Below the pieces are notes generated by a model. That model searched no databases. It saw nothing but the letters and a program-made list of their open reading frames with translations, and was not told the DNA's origin. From NCBI GenBank assembly GCA_029532415.1, contig JAQOTA010000050.1, positions 4,898,001-4,962,000 on the forward strand: a stretch of DNA of 64,000 nt. The letters are read 5' to 3'. Within the stretch, counting starts at the first letter, position 1. Each line of letters opens with the position of its first letter. The translations under genes were made by a program, and so were the position numbers. Source of the DNA: Marasmius tenuissimus. Lineage: Eukaryota > Basidiomycota > Agaricomycetes > Agaricales > Marasmiaceae. This document shows, piece after piece, positions 25,552-37,356 of the stretch.

Positions 25552-28500
25552 GTTCCGCATTTAACAACAATCGCTGCGTCCAACCAGTGTAGAATGGACT
25601 CAGCTGCTGTGCGACCGTCGTTGTAGAGGGCATCGAGAGCGTTATCCTCCTCTTCGTCTTCGTAGCGTTCACTCCATAATAGTGACCCGAACTGCATCAG
25701 GTTGGACAGAGAGAGAAAATTGAGGATGCCGGTCATAGTTGTGAAGTCGGGAACGTCAGCCCATGGTCCACTTTCCATTGGGTCCAGATCGCTGAAGTAG
25801 TTACTGCCGACCAACACCTCGGCCCAAGTACACATTAGTCTCGCTAATGTGACTCGGTGCTTCATGTCTGCTTGGTTTGTAGCGTGATTTTGGTGAAGAA
25901 AGGTGTGTAAAATGCCAAACAGCGAATCGGTCATTGTGCTCGCCGTGTAGAAGTGAGACCCGTTGCAGATTGAATTCTCCAGTGTCGCGACGTAGTGGAG
26001 TGTGCAGGGTCGCATAACGCTGTCCACCTAATCAGTACTGATTGAGACCTGCCTCGAAAAGTAATACGACTTACATGGTATCTCCAGGTCCCAGTAAGAA
26101 CGCCCTCGGAATCAGTCCACTGCAGTTCATCATGTCGTGCTCAAGGGAGCCAAACCTTATCTGGCCGTTCGTTTCTTCGAAGGACGGATGTTTTGCGGGC
26201 ACCCCGATAATGACCAACTTGAGTCCCATCTTGATCGAGATGCTTGTTCTGTATCCGGCGGTGTCGATATGACAAGGGTGCGTTGCGACGGCCGTCGCAA
26301 CGAGGTGCCAGTTAGAGACTTCGGTAGGTGGTGTGGAGTATCGTGCAAGGGATTTCTTGTGTATCTTTATATGTTCAGCCCATATATCCGAAGCCAGTTC
26401 GGTTGTCCTGAACCCGTCGCTGTTGTCTGAGCCCGTGATGTCAAGGAAGTTGAGGATTTTGCCTTTCCCTTTGGGCATCAACGTGTGCTTGATCAAATCC
26501 TTGAAGTTCCCCCTGACGATCTGGTCGTTGGCGTCTTTTGCCTGGCCTTGCAGTGATAGGTCTATATCCTGTGAGTTAGTTTATGATACAACACATCGCT
26601 CTGAGTGGATTCTACCGTGAACTTCTCTCCAGTCTCCCATGTTTCCAACCCGTTGCAGAGTCTGGGTGCCGAAATGAGCGTCTTCTCTTGCGACATTGCA
26701 GCCGTTGACGATTAGATGTGAGCAACCAAAGTTGCTTTGAAGCACCCTTCGGCTTTTCTGTCTATATTGAGCGTAGGATTGGACGCACACCGAGGGCATG
26801 TCATTGATGTACTCCTCTGTGTTCTTTAATTCGACTGGTGGCCTCGCTTCCAAAGACATGAAAGGCGCGATGCATAGCACTTTCTCATCGACTGCGTTGC
26901 AGATTTTCAACAGTCAAACAATGTGATGATAGACTTCTTTTTCCTGCCAGGAGTAACCGTTAGCCGTGACGTATATCGTGTTGTCCTTGAGCACGCTTAC
27001 GTAGAATGTAGGCTTGTAGTGGTACACCCTCCCTTCAGAATCCCGTAGCCAGAGAGGCGGAAACGTCAGTTTCTGTGAAAGAATAGTGATAGTGATTAAG
27101 GTCGTCGAGCTCTTGAGGGCCTAGCAGGACTCACCTTTGCTTTGGTGTTGTGTGTTAGACGTGGCAGAGGCGTCTGGCGGGGTTTCTGTTTACGTTTTCC
27201 TTTAGTCTTGCGCTTTTTCTTTGTGTTTTCTTCCTCCTCGTCTTCTTCCACGTCGTCTTCGGCCTCGTCTTCGTCGTCATCGGCGATCACTTCGTCTTCC
27301 CCCTCCTCAACATTGGCATTCTCTTCCTCTTCATCCATGGTTTCGACCTCTTTCTCTCGTTTACCTTCTTCAGGCTCGTCGACGGCCATTGCATCGTTTC
27401 CCTCTCCAGTAGCGTCGTTATCGTTGGTGTCGTTTACCTCGTCTTCTCCCTTCTCAACATTGACATCATCTTTTTCTGCGTCTGTGTTTCCAGTTTCCTC
27501 GTTTCGTGTACTCTCTTCAGGCTCGTCAACGGCCATAGCGTTGTTTCCCCCTCTAGTAGGGTCGTTATCGTTCGTGTTGTTCTCTTCAGGCTCGTCGACG
27601 TTCATTGTGCCGCTTCCTTCTCCGTCGGGGTTATTGACAGTGTCGTTATCTGGTTCAACGTTTGACATCTGCATGTCCTGTGTTTGATGCGGTTGCGGCG
27701 TTGTCTGGCTGGATTCGTGAGTGAGAATGCCAGTGCCGGGCTCGCCGGTGTCCTCTATTCTCGTACTTGTGGGTAATCCCCACGGAACCATTCCAGTCGT
27801 GGATGTGTTTTGCGAGGCGTTTTCGTTGGCCTCTGTCGGCAGAGGAGGCCCCAACGGTTCACAGTTGGTAGAGGGTTCCGTTGTTGGTAGGGGTGCTACG
27901 TTGCTTGTAGCAGTGGCTAGGTGAGTGGCTGCGGCGTCATGGTTCATGGCGTGGTCATCGATGGGTGCGGGTGGAATTGTAAATTGCGAGTCGATGTTCG
28001 TGTGAGACTCAGGATCAGGTAACGACGTGTTACCGTTGTTCGTTTTGGTGGTTTGTGCAGCTGGAGGGTCAGAAGGGGCTCTGTCTGGGAGGGAACGGTT
28101 GATCGGGTTATGCCCGGCTTCACCGCTGTCACTTGAACCTGCGCCAGGAGGAACATCAGTCTCTGTCTTCTCGTCTAACTCGTCGCTACGGGGTGAGTCT
28201 ACGTCATCTCTAACGATGCCATCGGGCTTGTCTGTTGAGTTAGGTTCTTCGCTAAGAAAACGCAGTGTTATTCGGTGTTGCTCGTTGGTTGCACTGGGGG
28301 TGATATCGTCGATGCTCATTCCAAAATCTTTATATAATGGTGAGGTGTTAGCATATTCTTTGAAGATGTAGTGACGTTGTTTGACCTCTATCAAAAAAAC
28401 GGCGCTCAGCCTGCTCGAGCTTGGTCGCGTCTTCGGTCTCGTTCTTCGGGATCCTCACCATTGCTTTGCGGAGGAATTGTTTCAAAGCATCGAGTGGGGT

Positions 28501-29896
28501 GGCTTTACCGTCTACGATCAGTTTGATGCATCGCCACAGTTCCTTGGTCAAGAGGGCGAGCAAAGGAGGTAGACAGTTCCCTAGGTATAGCCAATGCTGC
28601 ATACTGTGTGAATATGATAGGGTTTGTCTAAGCGTGTCGGTACGTACAATAATCAGGTCCTGCCGCGGGATGTCCTTTGAGACCGCCGTGATGTCGGATA
28701 GCAACATGAAAGGTGTTACCGCCAATGCGACGTACAAAACACCATACAGGTTAGAAGGTGTGATTTTGCCTGGCTTGAAAGCTGCAATGATCAGACTTGC
28801 TAAGTCTCGACAACCAGCATCCGAGGCAGCTCTGCGGCGCGTAAATATAGTTATTAAAGGTCGTAAGGGGTGCGCTCACTCTATCAAGGCTTCTTGTATC
28901 TTCTTTTTATCACTGGGTAAGTCGCTGTAGCCCTGGACCCTGGTAAGCTCTTCGAACTTTCAGTTGAGGTATTAATATGCGCACCATTTTGAAGAATGAT
29001 ATTACGAATGCGGCCTGAGCTAGGTTGTTCAAGACTTTATTGAGGCGGGCTGCTTTCGAGTGTTTGACGGTCAAAGAGTATTGCCAGACTATCAAATATA
29101 TTTGCCATCCTTGTTCTGTTACGTTCGTAGGTTTGGCTGGTAGTGCCGGCCACGCTTCCGATTCGCTGTTCACTGCGTCGTTCATGTCGCGAATCATGGT
29201 GACCCAGTTCGATAGGGTTTTGAAGCCAGTCTGCGATGCTTAGTAACACAGGACTTCTTGGAAACACGAACAGGTACTACTCACGAGCAGGTTCATCCTC
29301 TTGTGAAATGTTGTTCGCGGTATCATGATTGGCGTCTGAGCATTTCCCTCCAGAGACACCAATATATCAAAGCAACGCCATCCGAGAATTCCCCGATAGA
29401 TTTTCTCAGCCCCTCTCTTTGCCTTGGGGCTAAGGAATTTGTGAAGAGGATTGTTGCAAGACTCGGATAGATCCGCCCATTCTTCGCTCAGTGCATCCAA
29501 GAGTTTTGTGGCCACTTCCTTTCCGGTAGTGAATGAACGTATTCGTGTCGATTCGAATTTCAATTCTCACCTTGTACCCCTCAGGCACACGGGCTATTCT
29601 CAACGACATTGGGTCGGTGTTGAAGATGTTCGTCGTCCAGGGGAAGGACGCGAGTTCGGCGAAGCGCTTTGTAGCGTCCCATGCGGGGAGTTTAGATGCC
29701 TCCTGGATTTGGGTACTATGGGGAGAGGATGTATAGACCACTTCTTTGTTGTTTTCTGTTCCTTGGTTGTTGTCTTCTGTATCCTCGGTTCTGTGTTGGT
29801 CGAGGGAAGATATAGAGTCCTGTACGAATATAAGTTTCAATTATACACGTCGTAAGAACCTGCGTTCACCGTGAGCTGACTGGCGATTACGTCCAT
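25552..29896 (-). pseudogene. JmjC-like protein gene (main part), interrupted downstream by the copia element
   Basis: Probable start ATG at 29896-29894 (MDVIASQLT), then multiple exons leftward. Clear coding exons include about 29818-29573 (ending VPEGYK), about 29520-29285 (EVATKLLDALSEEWADLSES), about 29230-28935, about 28737-28390, the 28394-27100 acidic exon, and 26496-26085. The exon 26496-26085 has HLVATAVATHPCHIDTAGYR with an HxD iron-binding pair. After a short intron, IVMRPCTLHYVATLENSI and SHFY provide the distal His region, as in JmjC proteins common in Agaricomycetes. The acidic exon ends KKKRKTKGKRKQKP, nuclear-like. A histone or protein demethylase-type 2-oxoglutarate oxygenase fold is inferred; activity is not shown. 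The last coding part lies beyond the element at 16425-15864. Confidence 0.72.
27200..27640 (-). repeat. Coding tandem repeats (VDEPEE units) and acidic tract
   Basis: Within the JmjC-like gene, three imperfect repeats of about 35-50 codons each carry MNVDEPEE / MAVDEPEE followed by NDNDxTxxGN-type spacing. They run into a stretch of nearly pure Glu/Asp. The antisense frame is Ser-rich and open only because of this composition. Confidence 0.75.
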
Positions 29897-30276
29897 TGCA
29901 ACCGATGTTGAAGTTGAGAGTTGGGACCTGGACGCCACGGACAGTAAGTCAGTTGATTACAAATCGGTTCTCTCCCTGGAGGAGAACTGCTTAGTCATCT
30001 TCTGTAAACAGCTCAACATGTTTTCCTGAATTTCGTTCCGTCTGTTGCTTGGTTCGCGCTTGATGATTGACCTCCTTGGGTTCTCCGGGCGATCTACGTC
30101 TTGTCCTAGCTATTGTTCTGTTTGCTCGCTGACTCTGCGGTGGTACTCTTGTTCACCTCCCCTTCAAATACCGACCTTGTCCCGAATAATGGCATGCTTC
30201 GCTGGCATCTTTCCTCCTCTCTATTTAAGGACTCGGTCTCCGCCTCCTCGCTAAAACTCCTTCCGCCTTTTGCAAT
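29897..30276. promoter_or_regulatory. Shared upstream region of the divergent JmjC-like and F-box genes
   Basis: 380 bp separate the proposed starts of two divergent genes. On the + side CTATTTAAGG (30221-30230), about 50 bp before the F-box ATG, resembles a TATA box. No specific factor site is recognised. Confidence 0.45.
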
Positions 30277-32033
30277 ATGCAGACGATGTCCATGCCTGCA
30301 GAACTCTGGGCGGAAGTGTTTATCTTGCTCCCAAGAGCGGATGTTGCTTCCCTTTGCGTCGTCAATAAGTTCTTCTACAACCTTGTGGCTCCGCTTCTCT
30401 GTGCCGATCTCCGTTTTCGCTCGGCAGACTCGTTGGAACGAGGCCTGTCTTTTTGGTATCGCAACATCACCGATCTCGAGGACGCATGCTTTTCCGATTC
30501 CATCTTAATGCCTCGAATCGATGTTCCTCCCCTCGATCGAATTTCCGCACAGGTTGAAGTCCTTAATATTGGGTCGCATGAATTCACGGCAGGGTACCCT
30601 CTCAATCGGCTGTATCTCTACAACGAATCGTTCTTCGATTGTATTTTGCCCACTTTTTCTCGATTATGCGACGTTCACATCTCCTCTTGCTATTTTCCAG
30701 TGGACACTCTTCGTGTCCTCCCTGCCCATCTTCCTTCCTTGCAGACTCTTACCCTATTCGATATACGTTCGTCATCATCAGCTCTACGCAGTCGATTAAT
30801 TCAGGAAGGTTTCACTGAATTTGTCATCAAAGACGACTCTACACCCCCGTCGTCTCCTTGTTCGCCACCGTCTTCCCCCGTATCGTCTCTCCCCCACGAT
30901 AACTTGGATAACTCGTCGTTCGGGTACACGTTCAATCTTCGCAAGTTGGAGCTCGTAGAGGTTGACCACTCTTCCATATCGAGAGAAGAAAATTCTCATG
31001 TTATGACCCAGATGCTCATGTCCCCACGGCTTTTGTTTCTGTCCGTTGATTGGGACGTGATTAGGCGGATCTTGACGTATGCGCCGCAATACATGTCCAC
31101 TTGGCAACAATCCCTGGTGAGTGAGTGCCTTGAGGAATTTGTTCTAGTCAGTACCGAAGATATGGATTTGGGTTGCTGGGTCAACAATGAACCACAACCT
31201 TGGACGGTATCCCCCGGGTGGGCTTCGTCCTTGGCGCGCCTTCTTGCATCCAATGACTCGAACCTTACATCGCTTACAATATGTGACAGTTGCAGCAATC
31301 ACTTTGACTTCATGGGATATGGGTTGTCGCTCCCCAAATTGCAGACCTACAAAGGATGCATTCCATTTATTCGGAGCGTGCTTGGTGGTACGACGCGGGC
31401 TTCTATTCGTCACTTTTCGACCCACTTTTGCTCGGGCCCTGGATCGCAATTCGATATGTTGGGTGAACTAGCGGCTCAGTTGCCTGGGGTCGTCAAGTTT
31501 GAGCTTGATCTCAACCCCGTTCGAGAACTGCGGCTTGTAAGTTCATAGTGTTCGCTGAGTCTCACTTGCTCATCACTTTTTAGGCCGACTTTCGTGAGCT
31601 CAGTTTCAAGGTCTTTGGTCACTGGTCCGATCTAGAGGAGGTGCATGTACTGTACATGGACGAATATCATGAGCCCCCGTCACAGTTCATTTCGCATCAA
31701 TGCCGGAGTATTTCTCTCGATTTAGATGATAAGTCGGCTATTGTCGATGAGTGGTCTGACATGTGCTCTGGCCTGCGCGTAGTATGCTTCCTGGATTGTC
31801 CCTCTATCCTTCACTGTGCATTCGGCGGTTATAGGTCGGATAAACGAGATCGTGATGGCCACCCATGCATTCTAGATCCAGAGGAGCGTCCGCTTTGGAG
31901 ATGGTTCAAAAGACAACGGCGAGTGGGCATGTCGAGCACCTACACATTCCTTCCCGTGTATGTTTCAGACGATGGTCAGCAGGAATTGGACTTCGCTTCA
32001 TGTGATGCTTGTGCTGAGGACACGGACGACTAG
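30277..32033 (+). CDS. F-box domain protein
   Basis: Two exons, 30277-31536 and 31584-32033, with a 47-bp intron (GT at 31537, AG at 31582-31583) and intact frame, giving about 569 aa. The N-terminus (SMPAELWAEVFILLPRADVASLCVVNKFFYNLVAPLL) is a clear F-box, the Skp1-binding module of SCF ubiquitin ligases. The rest has leucine-rich, LRR-like spacing (LQTLTLFDI, NLTSLTICDS, LRKLELVEV) typical of Agaricomycete F-box proteins that recruit substrates. It has no visible damage, unlike its neighbours, and is divergent from the JmjC-like gene. Confidence 0.88.
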
Positions 32034-32176
32034 AGTAGACTTTTTTTGATGTAGCGATTGGAACTATATGATGTACATTTCAATTTGACACGCTCTATAA
32101 TTTTGATTCTATCACGACGAGTCCTCATGCCACACTCCCCCCCCCCCCCCTCTTCCTTCTTCAATCCCAATGATTA

Positions 32177-33220
32177 TCAATCATTGCTTTTCAGTCTTAC
32201 TAGCGGCAATGGTGCGTTTGACTCGTCTTCAGTCTTCTCGTCGGTATTCGTCCACCACACTCCAGCTCCAACCCGAACCAGGTGATGTAGCAGACTACGG
32301 CAATCGGCTGGGATTCCTGGATACCCATGGCTGTCATACACCAGTTTGTCGGCCTCGTCGCGTGTGATCATCACAACGCAGGCATCAAAGTCCCAGTTCG
32401 TCAGCGTCTGGAGGTCATACAGTATATGAACTCCCATCCCCCATTCAATTATTAGTGCTTCAAGACCTCTTCCAGCTCTCGTAGCTTCCCTTACCTTCTT
32501 CACCTTCTTTCGATCCATCATTTCCCTGAAAACAAGGCCTACGTGGGTGATGCAACGGAACTTGGCGAAGTTAACGTGTCTTTCTTGATATGTATCATCA
32601 AACACTGTCTCGTCGATGAAGAGTCTCAGTCGCCATAAGGACATCCAATTCAATGAGATTGTGTTGTAAGGGTTTCGGGTGAACTTGCCTGGCTTGGGAT
32701 TGGAAGCTATGACGCATAGCGGCACTTCCAAATGGGTGAGGTTTAGAAAATTTCGTGTTGTGATTAATCGTCCAGAGTCATCTGTGCAGCGGTCGTCTTC
32801 GATGACCAGCTCCTGCATGGTCATGCAGCACTTATTGATAGTATACGCGAGCTCCGAGGTATTGGCTACGTTATCGTCTTCGCGAATCGAACCTGTACGA
32901 TTTACCAAGGACAGACAGAGAGCATGAGGAAGGAACGTTCTTGACTTGTGTGGCACGTCGATTCTTATATCACACGTCGGATAAATCGAGAAAATTTAAT
33001 GGGCATTGATAGTTTCACGATTAGGTCCGGTTTGCGATACGGTTCGTGACGAAGATATTGCTGTAGACCGTTGGTGCGAGACTAAACATCAATTAGTCAA
33101 TAGTCCTGAACATACGGTTTTGTATACGCACTATCGATGCAGACGTTTTGAAACCGTTAAGAGTTCCGTCCCGTCCTTGAACCCCCGTACCCTCAGCTCC
33201 ATCTTAATGATATTGCCCAT
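32177..33220 (-). pseudogene. Decayed F-box-type protein (C-terminal region best preserved)
   Basis: The frame 32956-32177 encodes about 259 aa resembling the C-terminal half of Agaricomycete F-box/LRR-like proteins (LCLSLVNRT, NLTHLEVPL, CITHVGLVF, FDACVVMIT). A possible first exon starts at ATG 33220 and ends LLTVSKRLHR near 33132 with a GT donor. The segment between (33085-32960) has in-frame stops, so the gene is probably broken or the model incomplete. It converges with the intact F-box gene, 143 bp apart. Confidence 0.5.
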
Positions 33221-33746
33221 TAGGTTTGTAGGTATTGTACCTTTAGACACTTTCTCCCCGTGAATTTTTGTATCTTCTAAGTCTTGGGTAGATTCGTCTC
33301 GTCCAACAGCGTCTGTGTCTATTGGGTCCTTGGAAATTAAGCGATTGAATTTACACTCTCCGTTTGCTCACATGTAATGATTTTGACGAACCTTGGCCGG
33401 GTATGCACTCTCCTGAGTCGGTTTGTCAGGAGAGTTTGCTCGAGATCGGAGTAAAGCAGGTTTATGAGACGAAGCGACGTGAAGGTCGTCGCGGACACCC
33501 TCATGCATGATGGGGGCGCGTGTAGAGAGCCAACTCCTCTTGGGCGTCTAATAACTTGGTTGTATTACTGTAGAGGAGTGTATGGAGGCGACGTAACGGC
33601 TAACGGCCGGCCTGTCTCGTCGCTGAAAGAGCGTTATGTAACGCCTAACGGGGGGGTCGTCGCTAGCGGAGGATCGTTACATTTCAGTAAGGGAGAAACT
33701 CAATAAAAAACCCGTGAAAAATCGTGTAAAATTCTTAAAAGCTATT
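33221..33746. other. Stretch without a gene
   Basis: No coding frame is supported. Around 33590-33675 there is a GC-rich run of TAACGGCTAACG / TAACGCCTAACG / CGTCGCTAGCGG units. Confidence 0.4.
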
Positions 33747-34560
33747 CTAATCACTGTCCTCATCAACTGTAGGTATTCCGCCACTAGATCTCCAAAGAGA
33801 ACCATCATCATTATATGCCCACACATCTTTGTCCTCTCCATCTGCGACCAACCCACCATGCTCACTGCGTCTGTACCCGTTTTCCCCTGCTTCATCACGA
33901 GGCTCTAGCATCTCGGAAATGACCTCCACCAAAGGGACATCGGTGTCGTCCTCAATGTGTCCGGCATCAATGTCCGCCTCAGCAGATGGTCCCTCGGGTA
34001 TCTCGGAGTCAAGGTCCATACCACGGACTAGTCCACATCGGTTCTCAATCTCAGTGAAGAGATCTTTGTCGGATTTGAGGTAGGCTTTCAGAGCCGTCTG
34101 AGCTTCTTTTCCCGTTAGACACTCAGCCGATAAGTTCCAATTCTTGGCTGTCGAGTTTTTCCATGCCTAATAAAGAATTGAGAGTTTTGTACGAAAGATC
34201 AGGGAAATGAATGACGAACCTTGAAGATCAAATCACGTCTGGTGGGTCCCTGCATCCATTCAAAGGCTTTTACGAGAGGAGCGACTGATGCATCCCGCAA
34301 GAACGGGAGAGAGGTAGACACCTTGATTTCTTTGGGCGACTTCCCTTTGGAGATTTGCTGCTTGTGCATGTTGGCCATCCACATAAAGAGTTGTTGCTTG
34401 ATGAAATGCTTGATTGGCCTCTCTATAAGAACATATTCGCTGACTGGTGCATCTTCTTTCTAATAGTTGAGGGCAATTCATTCTCCAAGGAGGGTGTTGC
34501 AAGCCCTGCAGCTAAAATAGGGCTTCTGGTTTCTGGATCAGCACCTGTTTCTCAGAGTAC
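33747..34560 (-). pseudogene. Hypothetical protein fragment with a frameshift
   Basis: Leftward from about 34530, codons GLATPSLENELPSTIRKKMHQ... shift by one base near 34436 into ERPIKHFIKQQLFMWMANMHKQQ, then an intron (34217 to about 34168) joins LIFK to AWKNSTAKNWNLSAECLTGKEAQ. An acidic C-terminus follows (stop 33747). The joined reading looks like real protein but I cannot name the family. It lies just upstream of, and opposite to, the Helitron helicase gene. Confidence 0.5.
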
Positions 34561-35684
34561 GAGTGTCTGATCTTGCCAAAATGCTATCCATATCGCTGAT
34601 GTTGTCACCCGAAGTGCCCACTCATGGCTGCTATTACGAGGCGAGGAACGTATGTTTCTGTTTGCCCAGTGCGATAACGACTAGTGCCAGTGAGGGTTCC
34701 CTATACGAACACAGGTATTGTGGGTACCTGTCTTACATTTTGCGCCTGAAGCTCGCCACTGATGTCTCAATAGATTGTCTCCAGAACCCACCACATGGGT
34801 CTATAACATTCTTCTTCCTTCCAGTCTCTGGAATGGCTAGGGTCATGTGCCCTGTGAAACATAATGCTGTCTTCGATAGCAGGGCTCATGTAGAGACCCG
34901 TGACAGTCTTTCTGCCCCGCCTTCGTGTCGTTTTGGCGGTATGATTTCTCGGGTGACCCTGTGCCATGTCTTTGTGTCTTGGAATGCACTGGCGGTATCA
35001 TATCGTCATCTACTGGAGCTTATCCGTTCTTATGTGGGCTTGCTCGAGTCATACCTGTCTGTCTGGTGCTGTCAGCGTGCTTCAAGTCTCCGGTACTTTG
35101 CACACGCTCTGGATGTCCTAGTGTTGGTTTCCTGCTCCATGACCGACTCACATTCGCGGGCTTTGTATCGTGGGTATTTGTGTTGCATTAGAAACCTAGT
35201 TCGCCGCGCAGACTTTCTCCACCAATTGCGCGGGTTGCCACGATTGCATTACTGGTCTCACTACGATCGTACTCCCCGTCGTTTCTGGTCTTTTGATGCA
35301 CGGTGTCCTTTGTTGGTGCTCCTTCCTGCAGTGTTCACCCGTGTCAATCTTTGGATATTGTACACCAGCAAACCTATCTCGTTTGTGCGACCTGTGATTC
35401 CTTTGTCGTTAAAACAGGACAACGACGTGTTACGCAAGAACCCTTTTTTTTACGACCGATTCCCTCACGGTAAACGGCGCTCTCCTCACGGTCGAACAAT
35501 CTTTGGTGTTGGTCCCGCTGCGCACAACAATACAGATGCAGTTTTCTGTCAAAACCTGTATTGGTGCGCATGCAACCGCTTGAAGGGTGGTTCGCGGGAC
35601 AAACCTGTTCCATATTCAGTGTTAGAGGAGTATTTGATTGACCTTCCTGAGAAAGTGGATTTGAGCAAGTGTAAAATCTGGTTT

Positions 35685-36006
35685 AGTTGCAATACTGCAG
35701 GGAGCAGGAGAAAGAGAGAAAGCAGAAAGCCTCAGGCGGTGATGAACAAACCGCTGAGGTAGTATGGTATTCCTAGCTAGCTTATATACGAGAGTACTAG
35801 ATAGCTAGAATATAGTAGAATGGAGTAGAATGTACTGTGCATGATGTACGTAGGAGTAAGTACGATCAGTAAGGCAAAGGGTTGTGGAGTACGGAGGAGT
35901 ATAGTGAGCAATGTAGGGCAAAGGGATAATGATATCATACAATGTGTAGGGTCATGTAGGCACAATGGTTAGCTAGGCCGAAGTTGCCATACCTAGAATA
36001 TTGACT
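35685..36006. repeat. Left terminal repeat of the TRIM-like element
   Basis: 322 bp; contains a hairpin-forming CCTCAGGCGGT...ACCGCTGAGG segment near its start. An additional small palindrome, CCTCAACTGAGG, lies just inside the element at 36011-36022. Confidence 0.85.
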
Positions 36007-37034
36007 GTCCTCCTCAACTGAGGCAGCAGTAATGAAAAGGAATATCAAAAAGGGCAATTGAACAGAAAGGAAAAAATGTCCGCAAGTAAAATGAAAAGGC
36101 AATACTCATCTGCACGTCTGCAGGCTAATAACACGTGTAGCATCAAGAAAGGTCCTCCTGCGACCAATCAGCACATCTGGACATCTTATCCAGGCAAAGC
36201 AGGGCAAGGCAGGGCTATGCAGGGTTATGCAGGGCAATCGAAGAATGGCAGGGTCCAAACTCCTCATCTGAGATATCCGTCCCAGGCTAATCGGCAAGTC
36301 TTCTTCCGAAATCTGCTATTCCGGGCTTATCATCTTCTTTTCCTAGCATCTCTTATCTTATCTCATCTCATCATTCAGATTATCCTAATCTGAGCTATCA
36401 AAATCTTCTTCGGCAATCTTCATCGGCAAAGGAATCCATCTTCGCATGTGGCGCAATCGGCAGGTGATAGTGATGTGAATGAAATGAATGGGCTGTCGAA
36501 GTCGTGGGAACTGGTGATGATGGAACTGAGCTTCTCGCACGGCGCGTGGTGGCTGAATGTGAATGATGGGGCAGATGCTGCATGAAAGTAGGTCGCCAGG
36601 ATGTTAAGCCAGGCTTCCTTCTCGCATACGGCATGAATGGCAATGGGCATGAATGGCGTGGCAAGTGAATAAGGCAGGGGGCAAGTGGCAATGGCAGTGA
36701 ATAGAGCTGGCAAGTGAATGAAATTGGCAATGTGTCGTAATGGCATGGCAAATGAATGAATTCGGCTGGCATATGGAATGATGATGGCAGAGATACAGCG
36801 GCTTGTTGCATGGATCAGGGTGTCGGCATGATATGAAGTGGAATGTGTTGTCGTTGGCAGGGAAATATCGCGTGGCAAGAATGTGGCCAATCAATGGTGA
36901 ATAGAATTACAGCATTGGGCACTGAGTAAAGAGGGGCGTGGCATTACAGCAGCTTTTGACAGTGACATGTGAAATGATCACAATCTTGGCTAGCAGTTTG
37001 ACAAGGGTGGCAAGCAGTTTGAAATAGCGGTTTG

Positions 37035-37356
37035 AGTTGCAATACTGCAGGGAGCAGGAGAAAGAGAGAAAGCAGAAAGCCTCAGGCGGTGGTGAACAAA
37101 CCGCTGAGGTAGTATGGTATTCCTAGCTAGCTTATATACGAGAGTACTAGATAGCTAGAATATAGTAGAATGGAGTAGAATGTACTGTGCATGATGTACG
37201 TAGGAGTAAGTACGATCAGTAAGGCAAAGGGTTGTGGAGTACGGAGGAGTATAGTGAGCAATGTAGGGCAAAGGGATAATGATATCATACAATGTGTAGG
37301 GTCATGTAGGCACAATGGTTAGCTAGGCCGAAGTTGCCATACCTAGAATATTGACT
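37035..37356. repeat. Right terminal repeat of the TRIM-like element
   Basis: Near-perfect copy of 35685-36006, followed directly by GGTTT. Confidence 0.85.

Larger units (their letters stand above)
35685..37356. mobile_element. TRIM-like element with 322-bp direct terminal repeats
   Basis: Terminal repeats 35685-36006 and 37035-37356 appear to differ at one base (35742 region, A/G). A 5-bp duplication GGTTT flanks the element (35680-35684 and 37357-37361). Removing the element and one duplication rejoins the Helitron frame (Lys-Ile-Trp-Phe-Glu-Thr-Gln). The 1-kb interior codes for nothing recognisable. The repeat ends are AGT...ACT instead of the usual TG...CA, so assignment to LTR retrotransposons is by structure only. 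Confidence 0.8.

Noticed and set aside
27142..27687. Ser-rich + strand frame of 181 aa
   Set aside because: It is antisense to the Glu/Asp-rich exon of the JmjC-like gene; GAN codons read backwards give Ser codons.
32137..32150. Run of 14 C bases between two convergent genes
   Set aside because: Simple homopolymer; no terminus or duplication found around it.
34563..35684. In-frame upstream extension of the Helitron frame (about 370 codons)
   Set aside because: The translation is Cys/Ser/Arg-rich without recognisable motifs and overlaps a minus-strand gene fragment; only the part near 35600-35684 is accepted.
36398..36894. Overlapping minus frames in the TRIM interior
   Set aside because: Three overlapping frames of His/Ser/Pro-rich low-complexity sequence with no domain; typical of repeat composition.
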